Made by a program: the position numbers and the translations under genes | The notes under the pieces: generated by a model | Told to the model about the DNA's origin: nothing | Seen by the model: only the letters and a program-made list of their open reading frames with translations | Databases searched by the model: none | In this document: positions 32,793-43,303 of the stretch, one piece after another | How positions within the stretch are numbered: position 1 is the first letter of the stretch | How the letters are laid out: each line of letters begins with the position of its first letter | DNA from: Prorocentrum cordatum | Taxonomy: Eukaryota > Sar > Dinophyceae > Prorocentrales > Prorocentraceae | Assembly (NCBI GenBank): GCA_963575745.1 | Contig: CAUYUJ010006480.1 | Coordinates: 174,001 to 229,682, forward strand | DNA: 55,682 nt | Direction of reading: 5' to 3'

Positions 32793-33120
32793 CCGAGAAA
32801 AGGGGGAGAGGGGGCGGGAGCAGGAGGCGAGGAGGAAGCAGCGATGGAAGGGGAAGGACGGAATGGAGGTGCGGAAGGAGGAGGGGGAACGAGGAGGGGA
32901 ATCTGGGGATGGAAGACGGGAAGGAGAAGGAGGAGGAGGAGGAGGAGGAGGAGGAGGAGGAGGAGGGGGAAGAGAAGAAGGGAGGAGGAGGGAGGAGGGG
33001 GAGGGGTGGGGAGGCAAACTAGGTGCGCTCGCGTCATATCTGACATCCTACCCCTCCCTCCCATCCCTTACCGTGGCGCAGATCCCTCTCTATTCGCACA
33101 GTCGGATGTCGAGCGGGGCA
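32793..33120. repeat. Purine-rich sequence and GGA microsatellite
   Basis: G/A-rich DNA becomes GGA at 32915-33005. It is the strand-switched counterpart of the preceding TCC block. No gene is seen. Confidence 0.85.
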
Positions 33121-33430
33121 ATGATCCCGAAAGGGTGCGCGATGCATTGTAGAGCACGGCATGGCATGGCGTAGAAGAGCACCGCAAAGCGTAGTATGTC
33201 ACAGCATGGCGTGGCGTGGCGTAGTGAAGAATTGCATCACAAAGCTTTGCAATGCAAAGCATGGCATCGCACAGCGGCCCCGAACATAACATTGCATAGC
33301 ATGGCGTTGAAGATCAAAGCGTAGCATGGCATAGTACGACGTGGCACTTAAGCACTGCATATCACAGCTTCAGCTGAAGGCATGGCATCGCGCAGCGGAA
33401 CGCAACCTAGCATTGCATTGCATGCCGTGG
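33121..33430. repeat. GCATGGCAT/GCGTAGCAT pentamer-like repeat
   Basis: Degenerate GCATG, GCGTA, GCATC units resemble the AGCAT array at 19.6-20.2 kb. No gene is seen. Confidence 0.75.
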
Positions 33431-33440
33431 CATGGCACGG

Positions 33441-33621
33441 GAAATGACGCCAGCGCTGCAGCGGGAGCACGATTCGGAACGAGCGGAAGCGCGGAAATGA
33501 GGCCAGCGCTGCAGCGGGAGCACGATTCGGAACGAGCGGAAGCACGGAAATGAGGCCAGCGCTGCAGCGGGAGCACGATTCGGAACGAGCGGGGCCCGAA
33601 AATGAGGCCGGCGCCTCAGCG
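33441..33621 (+). repeat. 53-bp tandem repeat, ~3.4 units
   Basis: Units start GAAATGA(G/C)GCCAGCGCTGC and end CGATTCGGAACGAGCGGAAG plus 3 bp. The first three units are almost identical and the fourth decays. Confidence 0.93.
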
Positions 33622-34430
33622 AGAGCAGCATTTTGAAAAAAATGCAGGCGAAAACCCAACTCCGGGGAATCCTGTGTAAAAAAACAGTACGCGGGGGGGG
33701 GGGGGCGAACACTCCCAACCCGTCATCAGGGGAAGGAGGAGAGTAGTATTCATATTGAGTAATTGTGAAGGGAGGAGGGGTAAAGGGAGGGGAAGAACGG
33801 ACAGGGGAAGAGGGACGGGGAAGAGATGCGGAGGGGGGCGGAGGGGGGAGTGTCGGGAGGGAAGACGACCGGGGGCGGGGAGGGGCAGGGGACGGGCAGC
33901 AAGAGGGACGGGGAGGAGGAGCCGGGCCGCCAGGGGACGGGCAGCAGGAGAAGGAGGCGGAGGAGACGGGCAGGAGGGAGGGGGGAGGGGGAGGGTGGAT
34001 GGGGCGGCGTGGGGGGGCGAGAGAGGGAAGCGGCGGCGGCAGTGATCAGAGCGCAATGGCCGGAGGGGAGCCCGATAGCGACCGACGGAGCAGAAAAGGG
34101 CAGGAGCTGGAGGAGGGCGCGGGCTTGCACGCAGAGCCGCCACGAAGGCATCTGACAGATCCGTTTTCCTGCTATACTCTGCGCTTAGGAAGGAGGCGGA
34201 GGATGATGATGAGGATGAGGAGCAGGCCAACAAGGCGTGTGAAAATCATGGTCGCGGCCTGACGTCGCGTCCCCGTGTCCTCCAGGGCACCTCTCCTTCG
34301 TGGCGAAATCAGGCGGAGGAGGAGCAGCAGGAGGAAGCAGGAAAAGCAGGGAAGAGGTGGAAGCACAATGAGCTGGAGGCCAAAGTAAAACCCACACGCC
34401 CAAGACGACGATCTCGACCTCGACGACGAC
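33622..34430. repeat. Purine-rich degenerate sequence, no gene
   Basis: 33735-34030 is GGGAGG/GGAAG-rich. The remainder has no recognisable feature. Confidence 0.6.
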
Positions 34431-34896
34431 GACAACGACGATGATGAAGATGACAACGACAGCGATAACGACAACGACAGCGCCGCTGACGACATTAACG
34501 ACGACGACGACGACGACGACGGCAACGGTGATGATGATGCTGATAATGCTGAGTCTGATGCTGATAGCGATGAGCCGCCTGATGATGATGATGATGATGA
34601 TGATTATGATGATGATGATCATGATGATCATGATGATGGTGACGGTGGTGGTGGTGATGATGATAACGATGATGATGCTGATGTTGATGATGCTGATTAC
34701 GCTGATGATACTGATCATGATGATGCTGATGATGATGACGATGCTGCTGATGATGATGCTGATGATGATGGCGCTGATGGTGATGGTGCTGATGGTTATG
34801 TTTATACTGATTGTAATCATGCGGATGATGATGTCGGCGATGATGGTGATGGTGGTGACGCTGATGATGATGCCGCTTAGGAGGATGGTGATGATC

Positions 34897-34949
<53 letters not shown>

Positions 34950-35063
34950 GGTGATGCTGCTGAATATCATGTTTATGATGTGGTGGTGATGATGATGGTT
35001 GTGATGATGTTGATGATGACGATACTGGTGAAACTGATGGTACGCATGACGATGATGATGCGT

Positions 35064-35144
<81 letters not shown>

Positions 35145-35208
35145 CTGATGTTGATGCTGATGTTGATGCTGATGCTGTTGCTGCTGCTGCTGATGATGAT
35201 GATGAGGA
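34431..35208. repeat. GAT/GAC microsatellite
   Basis: About 780 bp of GAC, then GAT with CTG and GGT variants. A 95-bp pure GAT run lies at 35055-35145. The 534-codon minus frame is an artefact. Confidence 0.95.
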
Positions 35209-35724
35209 GGAGGAGGAGGAGGAGGAGGACGATGACGACGACGACGAAGACGGATGAGCACCGCCTGAGCTGAGAGGACGAGGAGGAGGATGAGGAGGTT
35301 TGAGGAGGAGAAGCAAGGAGGAGGAGGAGGAGAAGGAGGAGGTGGAGAGAAGCAGGGGCAGGAGGAGGAGGGGGAGGAGGAGGAGGAGGAGGAGGAGGAG
35401 GAGGAGGAGGAGGAAGAGGAGGGGAGGAAGAGGAGGAGGAGAATGAGGAGGACGAGGAGGAGAAGGAGGAGGAGGAGAAGGAGGAGTACGAGGAGGAGGA
35501 TGAGGAGGAGGAAGAGGAGGGAGGAGAGGAGGAGACAAGGAGGAGGAGGAGGAGGAGGAGGAGGAGGAGGAGGGCAGAGGAACAGGAGGAGGAGGAGGAA
35601 AAGGAGGAGGAGGTAGAGGAGGAGGGAGGAGAGAGGAGGAGGAGGAGGAGGAGGAGGAGGAGGAGGAGGAGGAGGAGGAGGAGGAGGAGGAGGAGGAGGA
35701 GGAGAGGGAGGAGGAGGAGGAGGA
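35209..35724. repeat. GGA microsatellite
   Basis: About 500 bp of GGA with AAG, GAC and GAA interruptions. It passes directly into R1 copy 2. Confidence 0.95.
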
Positions 35725-36345
35725 CCAGTGTAAACCCAAGAGTCATCAACGATGTTGAAATAAACCCTCCCTCCAAGCTCCCTCTTCATAGGCCCCTACA
35801 TCGGTTCATTTCCACCCAGGGAACTGCCTCGCTGGAAGACAACCGTTTGAAGACCCTGAAGCATGCCAAAGCACTGTTCTCGGGATTCCAACGCCACAGA
35901 GCAACCTGACTGTTGCGTCTTGGCGGTCCTGAACCGCGGCAGAACGCCATTCGTGGGACTTCAACACCGCGAATCAACAGAACTGCTGCATCCTCATAAC
36001 CCTGAGTCCTTCCTATACAACATGCTTGGCACGCTGATCATGGGAATCCGCCAAACACTTACACATGTTAAAACAAATGTGCGCGGCGCCAAGGCTAGAG
36101 CCAAATTTTGAAAAGGAGCCGCCATCAATCCGTGAAATTCGTGCGAATTAAAAAAACGAACGCGCGCAGCGCTAAGGCGAGAGCAACATTTTGAAAACAG
36201 CCCGCCCTTCATGTGTGAAACTGCTGCCAATCTTCAAGCTTCAGAGTCATAATTGGTGAGGAAGTCTCAGGCGAAACACCGGGCCCGCCCTAACAACTGG
36301 CCTCGGGGTGCGACATGGAGAAGTTGTTTATGAAGAAAAGGAATG
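35725..36345 (+). repeat. R1 dispersed repeat, copy 2
   Basis: It starts ACCAGTGTAAACCC and continues AAGAGTCATCAACGATGTTG and CTCCAAGCTCCCTCTTCATA. Two ~65-bp and two to three ~80-bp internal units follow. It ends GTCTCAGGCGAAAC, ACTGGCCTCGGGGTGCGACA and TGAAGAAAAGGAATGGAGGA, where the next GGA tract begins. Confidence 0.88.
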
Positions 36346-36680
36346 GAGGAGCAGGAGAAGGAGGAGCAGGAGGAATAGTGGGAAGAGGAGCATGGAGGAG
36401 GAGGAGCAGGAGGAGGAGGAGGAGGAGAAGGAGGAGGAGGAGGAGGAGGGGAGGAGGAGGAGGAAGAACAGCAAGGAGGAGGAAGAGCAGCAAGGAAGAG
36501 GAGGAGGAGGAGGAGGAGGAGCAAGGAGGCGGAGGAGGAGGAGGAGGAGGAGGACAAGGGCAAGGAGGAGGAGGAGGAGGAGGAGGAGGAGAAGCGGCAG
36601 CAGCAGGAGGCGGAGCAGGGGCCTCGCTGCTCGAGGCCGCGAGAAGCAGGAGGAGCAGCAGGAGGAGGAGTCAAGGAGTC
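36346..36680. repeat. GGA/GCA microsatellite
   Basis: GGA with GCA interruptions follows directly from R1 copy 2. Confidence 0.93.
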
Positions 36681-37505
36681 ACAGGGTACGGAGGCGGCGC
36701 TGGCCACCGTGGAAAAGCAAGTGGCTTCCGTGGCCTCCAAGCGAGGGGATGGAAGCGTGCGGGGCACAAGAATTTCCCGCCCCTCCCTCCCTCCTCCTTC
36801 GCGGCCGCTTTCGCCTGTCTTCCCTTCATCCTGCCGCCAGTTAACTTGCGCCTGCCAGTGCCCAGACCGCCGGAGCGCGTGTGCGGACTGACTCTGCCGT
36901 GCTGCGACGTAAAAGCCCTGGCTTTCCTGCTCTTGTGGTGGAGGCGGCATGAGCGGGTGCCCTCGCGGATGTCTGGGGTCGGCGTTGGACCCTCTGCTTT
37001 GGCGGGCAAAGCGCGCCAGGGGCGGCGCTGTATGCGCCGCCAGGCCCGCCGCCAGGGAGCTCCAGCGCCGACCCCAGAAGTCCGCGCGGACCCCGCAAGT
37101 ATACATGCTTCTGAAATTTCCGACGCAGGAGGTCCGCGCAGACCTCCGAAAATGTGTATGTTTATGCCCTCTGCTGTTCGCCGACCTCTCCCCCTCTCCC
37201 GCGCACCGGCTTCCCGGCAGGCTCGAAGTGGGAATCGGCGGCGCGCCGATGCGCCGACTCCGAAAGTGTTTGCGCACGGCGTTTCTCTACTTGTTCGTCA
37301 GCCTCTCTCCCTCTCCCGCGCCGCCCTGTCGGGCAGGGCTGGGACCAGGACGCACCGTTCCAGAGCGTTCAGGACAGCTCTTGAAGCGCTCTGGAGCGCG
37401 CCGCCACCTCCGCGGCGCCCGACAGATCCTCCAGAGCTACCGGATCTCGATTCCCCGATTTGTCCCAGCCCGACGTTGTCCTGGTCCTGGCTCGGGCGGG
37501 TGGCA
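36681..37505. other. No gene; dispersed CCGCGCGGACC block
   Basis: 37075-37165 contains GAAGTCCGCGCGGACCCCGC and a second GAGGTCCGCGCAGACCTCCG, related to 26970 and 27700. CTCTCCCTCTCCCGCGC recurs at about 37185 and 37303. Confidence 0.5.
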
Positions 37506-37651
37506 ATGGGGGGTGATTCCAATGGGAGGCGGAGAGACGGCCCTAAAGGGACGATTCAGAGCCCCTTTTGGGTCCCTGCTGGTTCCAAACGAGGCCCTAA
37601 GGGGCTCTTTTAGGGCCATCTTCTTCGCTCCTTATTTAAATCACCCCCCAT
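37506..37651. mobile_element. MITE-like fold-back (146 bp)
   Basis: Perfect 13-bp terminal inverted repeats ATGGGGGGTGATT (37506-37518 and 37639-37651), with a second inverted block GGCCCTAAA further in. No convincing target duplication was found. No coding capacity. Confidence 0.65.
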
Positions 37652-37830
37652 GATGGAAGTGCTGGCAGCTTCTAAGCTTCACGGTCACTAGTGCTGAGGA
37701 AGTCTCAGGCGAAACGCCCGGCCCAACCTTTCGACCGGCCTCGGGGTGCGACAGGGAGGAGTTATTCAGAAGGAAAAAGAACAGAGGAGGAGGAGGAGGA
37801 GGAGGAGGAGGAGGAGACGGAGGAGGACGA
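37652..37830 (+). repeat. R1 3' end fragment followed by GGA
   Basis: Only the last ~110 bp of R1 is present: TTCTAAGCTTCACGGTCAC, GTCTCAGGCGAAACGC, GGCCTCGGGGTGCGACAGGG. GGA follows at 37783-37830. Confidence 0.85.
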
Positions 37831-38680
37831 GCAGGAGGAATACCGAGACACCAGACGTCGGGCTTCTTCACCACGCGGCTTCTCAGAGGCCCGGACCCCC
37901 TCCCGGGAACCCGCTTCTCACCCCGAGCCGCTCTCCGACGGCTTTCATCCCACGTCATTTCTGTTCCTCCGCGACTGACTTTCACCCCGACCGACAGTCG
38001 AGGCTCGATCCTCTCGCAGCTGCTGGTGCTTTCGTGGGCCTCTGGGAGGCTTCTCGTCGCCATGGCCTGGGGCCCCGTCGGGATCTTGACGGGAGCGCGC
38101 CCCCGGGAGGGGTCCGGGGCTCTCGTGGGCGAAAGACGCGTCCGTTTCCGCGGCCTCGCGGGCAGGGCTCGCGGCTCCCGCGGAACGGTCTCGGCGAGGC
38201 GCAGCTGCTGGAAAGCATCCCGAGGCGAGAAGCCCTCCGAGAAACAGCGAAGCTCGGCCGCACCGATACGCAACACGCAAGCCGTAGCGTGTTGACACGT
38301 AGCTCAGCACGTACAGTGACAGCGTAGGTCTGGCACGATGCGCTCGCCCAAACGAGGGGCAACACGTGCCGAACCAGCACGCAGCGTGTCAACACAGACG
38401 TTTTGAACACGGGCCGTGTTGCGTTTCAAAACGTGCGTATCAGGGCAGCTGAGCAGCGAAGACCGGGTCACCTGGCTTCGCGCATCGCGCCCCGCGGTGC
38501 CTGACGCGTGGCTATCTTCGCGCCCTCGCACTGCCACGCCCCGGAGAGGGGCAGCTCGCCAGCCGAAGTCGCGACGCGCGATCCCCACGGCTATCTCCGC
38601 GCCGACACCTCATAGAACGTGGACGACGACGAAGACGACGAGGGAGGGAAGATGGGGGGGAGGTGGGATGCAGAGAAGGC
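37831..38680. other. No gene; CG-box repeat at 38460-38600
   Basis: 38035-38070 shares GGCTTCTCGTCGCCATGGCC with 28745 and 43965. 38275-38420 has repeated ACACGT/CAACACG motifs. The CG-box copy (GCGCATCGCGCCCCGCGGTG) is at 38475. Confidence 0.5.
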
Positions 38681-38914
38681 AGGAAGAGAAGGAGGAGGAG
38701 GAGGAGGAGGAGGAGGAGGAGGAGGAGGAGGAGTGGGATGATATCTTTATATATAGGAGGACGAGGAGGAGGACGAAGAGGAGGAGGAGGAGGAGGAGGA
38801 GGAGGAAGAGGAACGGCAAGGAGGAGGAGGAGGAGGAGAGGAGGACGACGAGGGAGGAGCAGGAGGAGGAGGAGAAGGAAGAGAAGGAGGAGAAGGAGGA
38901 GGAGGAGGAGGGGG
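38681..38914. repeat. GGA microsatellite
   Basis: GGA, with a short TATATA island at 38745-38755. Confidence 0.93.
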
Positions 38915-39668
38915 ACCGATGGAAACCCAAGAGCCATCAACGATGTTGGAACACTCCCTCCCTCCAAGCTCCCTCTGCATAGGCCCCTACAACGGTTCAT
39001 TTCCATGCAGGGATCGGCCTCGCTGGAAGACAACTGTTTGAAGACCCGGAAGCATGCCAAAACATTGTTCTCGGGATTCCAACGTCACGGATCAACCTGA
39101 CTGTTGCGTCTTGGTGATCCTGCATCATGCCAGAACGCCGTTCTTGGGATTTCAGCACTGCGAATCAACGTAACTGTTGCGCCCGCAAAATCCTGAATCT
39201 GTCCCAAACACCATTTCTGGTACGTTGATCGTGGGAATCCGTGAAACGCTTGCAACATTTGTGAACGAATGCGCGCGGCGCTAAGGCGAGAACCAGATTT
39301 TGAAAAGGAACCGCCCTCAATCGGTGAAATTCTTGCAAACTTTTAAAACGAATGTGCGCGGCGCTAAAGCGAGAACCACATTTGGAAACGGGTGATCCTC
39401 AGTCCGTGAAGCTCTTGCACATGTTTAAGAAGGCGCGAGCCGCATTTTGAAAACGGGTAATCCTCAATCAGTGAAGCTCTTGCGCGGCGCTAGGGCGAGA
39501 GCCACATTCTGAAAACCACCCGCCGTCTATCTGTGAAACTGTTGCCAATTTCTACGCTTCGGAATCATTGATGGTGAGGAAGTCTCGAGCGAAACGCCTG
39601 GCCCGCCCAAAAATACTGGCCTCGGGGTGCGACATGGAGAAGTTGTTTATGAAGAAAAGGAATGGAGG
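38915..39668 (+). repeat. R1 dispersed repeat, copy 3
   Basis: It starts GGGGACCGATGGAAACCC, then AAGAGCCATCAACGATGTTG. Three ~65-bp units and four ~80-bp units follow. It ends GTCTCGAGCGAAACGC, ACTGGCCTCGGGGTGCGACA and GAAGAAAAGGAATGGAGGAG. Confidence 0.88.
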
Positions 39669-39965
39669 AGGAGGAGGAGGAGGAGGAGGAGGAGGAGGAG
39701 GAGGAGGAGGAAAAAGAGGAGGAGGAAAAAGAGGAGGAGGAGGAGGAAAAAGAGGAGGAGGACGAGGAGGGAGGAGAAGGAGGATGACGAGGAGGGAGGA
39801 GAAGGAGGATGAGAATGAGGATGAGAAGGAGGAGAAGGAGGAGGAGGAATAGGAGGAGGAGGGGGAAGAGGAGGAGGAGGAGGAAGAGGAGGAGGAGGAG
39901 GAGGTGGAGCAGGAGCAGGATATAGAGGAGGATCTATAGGAGGATCTAGAGGAGGTGGAGGAGAA
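39669..39965. repeat. GGA microsatellite
   Basis: GGA with AAA interruptions, then GATCTAGAGGAGGATCTA-type variants near 39920-39955. Confidence 0.95.
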
Positions 39966-40139
39966 GGAAGGGAGGGCGACATCGGTATTTAACTTCACGC
40001 CATCAGCTCACAGCTTACATGAGGAGTTTATCAGTTCAACCTCTGATGAAGCCTGCGCGCCACAACTTAGCCAGGACAGCAATGCCTGCGCAGGAGCGAG
40101 GCGCGCTCCACTGCAAGCAAGGAAAAGAAGGGGGAAGTG

Positions 40140-41795
40140 AAGCACACATGCGGAGGGGACCGACTGCCTTAGTCCGATCCCGACTCCTCTCCCGGGTGCT
40201 GGGGCTCCACACGGGGCGCGGCTCCCGAAGCTTCTACTCGCCTCACCAGCGCAGCCACCGAGCGGGGCTGCACCGACTGCGCCAGGTCCGAGGCAAGCTC
40301 CTGCCGACGGGCCTCGTCCTCGTAGTCTGTATCCAGACGGAGCCCCGACGGGCCAGGCAGATTTCTACAAGGGCCCCTGGGCAAATTATCCAGATCCAAA
40401 GGGTCGAGGGGGCCCTCTACGGCCACTTCCGACCTCTTGGGGTGTTTACCTCGAACGGCGGTCGACCAAACCCATCTCCCGAAACGCGACGGACGATGAA
40501 AGCATCTCTCGCGCAAACCTTTGAACCTACCGTGCGAGGGGTACGCCTTACACGCTGTGCAAATAAGCAGCGTGGCCCCGTCAGAGCAATCCAACGCTAT
40601 CGAATGCCCCTGGCCACGACTTTCAGCAATCGGCAAATCCTGGAGCCCTGGGCAGGAAGCCGCGGGGGAGTTGGATGGCCACACCTTGCGGCTCACCTTT
40701 AAACGCTCCGAGCACTTCCCCAACAAACTATCGTGAAGCCACACATGTTTACCTTTCGAAATCCTGCTTGGCCTAGGCGGGCGAACGTGATCCACCTCCG
40801 CGAAATCACGCAGGGAAGCAAATTTGGGGAGGAGGTGCATGGTCAGGAGGCAAAAGGCTCTGGCGAACAACATGTCCTTAGCGGTGGCTGTTTCCAAATC
40901 CTTGTCTGTGGCGTGACGTAAGAGGGCTTGCTTGGCTAAATGATCTGCCTGGTCATTGCCGAGGCGCCAGAACTTGAGCTCTTCCGAAATAGATTCGTCG
41001 TCCAGCGACTGGTGCGCTCGGACGTGGTGTACATGTTTTGTTTGAAGTGCTGAAAGCCCTCCTCGGCACGAGCTTGAAGGAAAGGGCCTGCATATAATTT
41101 CTTATCGCTCAGCTGGGCAGCAAGCGGCAAGGCGAAACGTTGAACAACGTTATCGCAATCGGAAACCAACACACTGGGCCCCGTGAGAAGCTGGAGCCCT
41201 GCAACGAAGGCGCAACAACTCGCCAGCCTGCGGAGTCTGGGGCATGTGCGACCAGATTGAACCCGCAGCGGATGCAATGAGTTCATGGTCGTGGCTACAA
41301 AGGGCCACACTCCAGGACGCCCGAGACAGTTCTTTGATTACTCTCCTGGAGCAGGAACCATCTACAAACAAAACACCTTCAAACTGACCTGGCTGGGGAG
41401 GGTGACTGTACCGTTTCAGATCCAGGGAGTCGTCCATATGCACAGGAGGGGGATGCTGGTCTCCAGAGTGAGGAAGGGCTCCGTTGGTAACAACGAACAA
41501 ACTTTTCGGACGACGAGATGTAGTCGATGAGGGGCCCCAAGATTTCCGAACCAACCAATTCTTCACGCTCGTCATCTAGCTTAGGGAACTTCCGCAGCCG
41601 GTAGAAGATCGAGTCAGTGGGCGCCCCGCAAAGCTCGCAATCTACTGAAAAGTGATAGCCACGGCTCCTCGCGATGATACGTGTCCATATACCTTCACAC
41701 GCACAACTCCGAAGAAAACCTTTTTGGAGAGGTGTGTACTTGGAGGAAGACAGGTCGGAGGAGACAACATCGCAGCACAGCCTGCCGTGCCCACA
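40140..41795 (-). pseudogene. LINE-like retrotransposon 3' end: Cys motif and RNase H, frameshifted
   Basis: On the minus strand a CELCGAPTDSIFYRLRKFP segment (about 41640-41585) matches the CxxC...H-type region that follows RT in many LINEs. RNase H blocks follow: FEGVLFVDGSC (first Asp, about 41370), TPQAGE (Glu, about 41240), VLVSDCDNVVQRF (Asp, about 41160) and FWRLGNDQADHLAKQAL (last Asp, about 40955). These blocks fall in three frames: frameshifts lie near 41500-41530, 41215 and 41050. Downstream the frame of the last block stays open to a TGA at 40169 with an ordinary C-terminal tail. The RT itself is absent, because a GGA tract cuts the copy at about 41800, so this is a 5'-truncated, dead copy. 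Confidence 0.75.
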
Positions 41796-41799
41796 GCTC

Positions 41800-41862
41800 A
41801 CAGGAGGAGGAGGAGGAGGAGGAGGAGGAGGAGGAGGAGGAGGAGGAGGAGGAGGACGACGA
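41800..41862. repeat. GGA microsatellite
   Basis: Short GGA run at the 5' end of the LINE fragment. Confidence 0.95.
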
Positions 41863-42777
41863 CGACGCATATGAGCCGAGAGCGGCGGGCGGAAGGGGGG
41901 GGGAGCCGCTGCCTCCGCCGCGGGAGGGGGCCGCCCCGGCCAGCATGGAGGCCGAGGGTACCAGCACGCGGATGCGGACGCTGCCTGGCGCGGCGGCTCC
42001 CCCCCTCGAGGTTCGACGTTTTTTCCTCGCAAGTGCAGTCAATCTGCATGAGAAGGACGCGCTAGAAGGGTGCGAGGGCCTGGGGAGGCCATGTGGACAC
42101 TCTGCGGGCGGGGCGCGGCCAGCGAACGCGGCCAAGGATGGGCCGAAAGGGAAGGATGCAATGGTAATCTTGGAAAGTTGCTCATTCTCACTGTGTGTGT
42201 TGACCGTAAGCGCTTTCTTCTTCTGGGTTTCGACACTCTGGCCGGAGGGTGGGGGAGGGGGGGGGGGGTCTGGGCCTGGGTTGGTGCTCCGTCGATCTGC
42301 TTTTGACGGTCGCGCCGGCAGACTGGGGGGAAGGGCTCCCAGAAACAGCCGCCCAGAGCAGCCAAGATCTGGTCCATGGAGGTGGGGGGAAAGGAGGGAG
42401 GCCAGGGGCCCGCGCCGATCGGCGAAACAATGAATAAAACAACGGCGATGTTTCCACGCAAGCATCCACAGGTTTCGGTGCTGGCCCCGTGCCTCGTGCG
42501 CGTGCCGTTCGCATCACGTGCAAAGTACAGACAGAGCGCGAAGTAGAGACAGCGGTGCCAATGCAGAAATATTCCAGCGTTGTGCGTGCATCTCCTTACG
42601 ATCCGACCGAGGCTCGGGGGTCAAGGTCCAGGATCGATCGATGGGTTCGAGGGTCATATACATATATATATATATATATATAAATGTATGTGTAAGGAGC
42701 CGTTGAATAAGGAGTCCGGGATCTGGAAGCCAGTGACACGCCAGCCCTGGAGTGGCCTGAATATCACCGCGCCCTGG
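41863..42777. other. No gene seen; TA microsatellite at 42657-42682
   Basis: GC-rich sequence in which GC-driven frames are open on both strands, without a recognised domain. Confidence 0.5.
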
Positions 42778-43062
42778 TCAGATGTGGAATCCTCCAGGTT
42801 CTGAAATTTCCTGGGCACATTCTTCAACGAACGCCCCACCGCAGGTGGTTTGGCCTCGGTTGAGGCTTCGGGCGGGGGCCTCGTGCCACGGCTTGACTCG
42901 GCTGGAACAGCTGCTGGTTGGGATAGTGTCCAGCGCCAGCGCGCCGAGGGCTTGGGCAAGTTCGCACGAGGCCAGACCAAGGATCTCGAAGCGCTGGCGG
43001 GCCCGGAGGGTGCTTTGCACGAAGGTCACGGGTCCTGCAGGAAACGGAGCCTGGAAGCTTCT
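42778..43062 (-). CDS. Exon-like frame downstream of FN3-like exon, unknown
   Basis: After a possible splice acceptor (TTTCCTGCAG, about 43035) the minus strand reads GPVTFVQSTLRARQRFEILG, then LASCELAQALGALALDTIP and ends EISEPGGFHI with a stop at 42778. A second frame (about 42900-42690, SLKNVPRKFQNLEDSTSD, VTGFQIPDSLFNG) is equally protein-like, so a frameshift or splice is possible. No family was recognised. It may belong to the same gene as the fibronectin-like exon upstream on this strand. Confidence 0.25.
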   Translation of the reverse strand, partial: RSFQAPFPAGPVTFVQSTLRARQRFEILGLASCELAQALGALALDTIPTSSCSSRVKPWHEAPARSLNRGQTTCGGAFVEECAQEISEPGGFHI

Positions 43063-43077
43063 CGTCGCGGAGGGGAA

Positions 43078-43205
43078 GGAGGAGGAAGAGGAGGAAGAGG
43101 AGAAGGAGGAGGAGCAGGAGGAGGAGGATAAGGACAAGGAGGAGGAGGAGGAGGAGGAGGAGGAGGAGGAGGAGAGGGAGCAGGAGGAGGAGGAGGGAGG
43201 ATCCC
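43078..43205. repeat. GGA microsatellite
   Basis: GGA with AAG and GCA variants, lying between two exon-like pieces and therefore possibly intronic. Confidence 0.93.
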
Positions 43206-43206
43206 C

Positions 43207-43303
43207 CTCTGCGCGTGCGCCAGGGGCCTGAGCGGCCCACGGCGTTGGCCGCGCATACCTCGAACTCATAGGCGCTGAGCGGGCGCAGCCCGCCCACCTG
43301 CAT
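43207..43303 (-). CDS. Fibronectin type III-like exon (C-terminal half)
   Basis: The minus strand reads QVGGLRPLSAYEFEV followed by CAANAVGRSGPW. The pattern L-x-P-x-x-x-Y-x-F-x-V-x-A-x-N-x-x-G-x-S is the hallmark of FN3 strands E to G. A CCATGCAG just upstream (about 43300) could be the splice acceptor. The frame then runs into the TCC repeat. Only ~28 residues are present, so the remainder of the domain must lie in other exons, not visible here. The protein would be multidomain, often surface or cytoskeletal, but nothing further can be said. Confidence 0.4.

Noticed and set aside
32024-33152. Poly-His/Ser/Met frames around 32-33 kb
   Set aside because: They translate CTC/ATC repeats; no non-repeat domain is present.
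34185-35789. 534-codon minus frame with His/Ile/Leu/Pro runs
   Set aside because: It is the translation of GAT and GGA microsatellites.
42600-42660. tRNA-like GGGTTCGAGGG B-box
   Set aside because: No A box or cloverleaf could be built around it.
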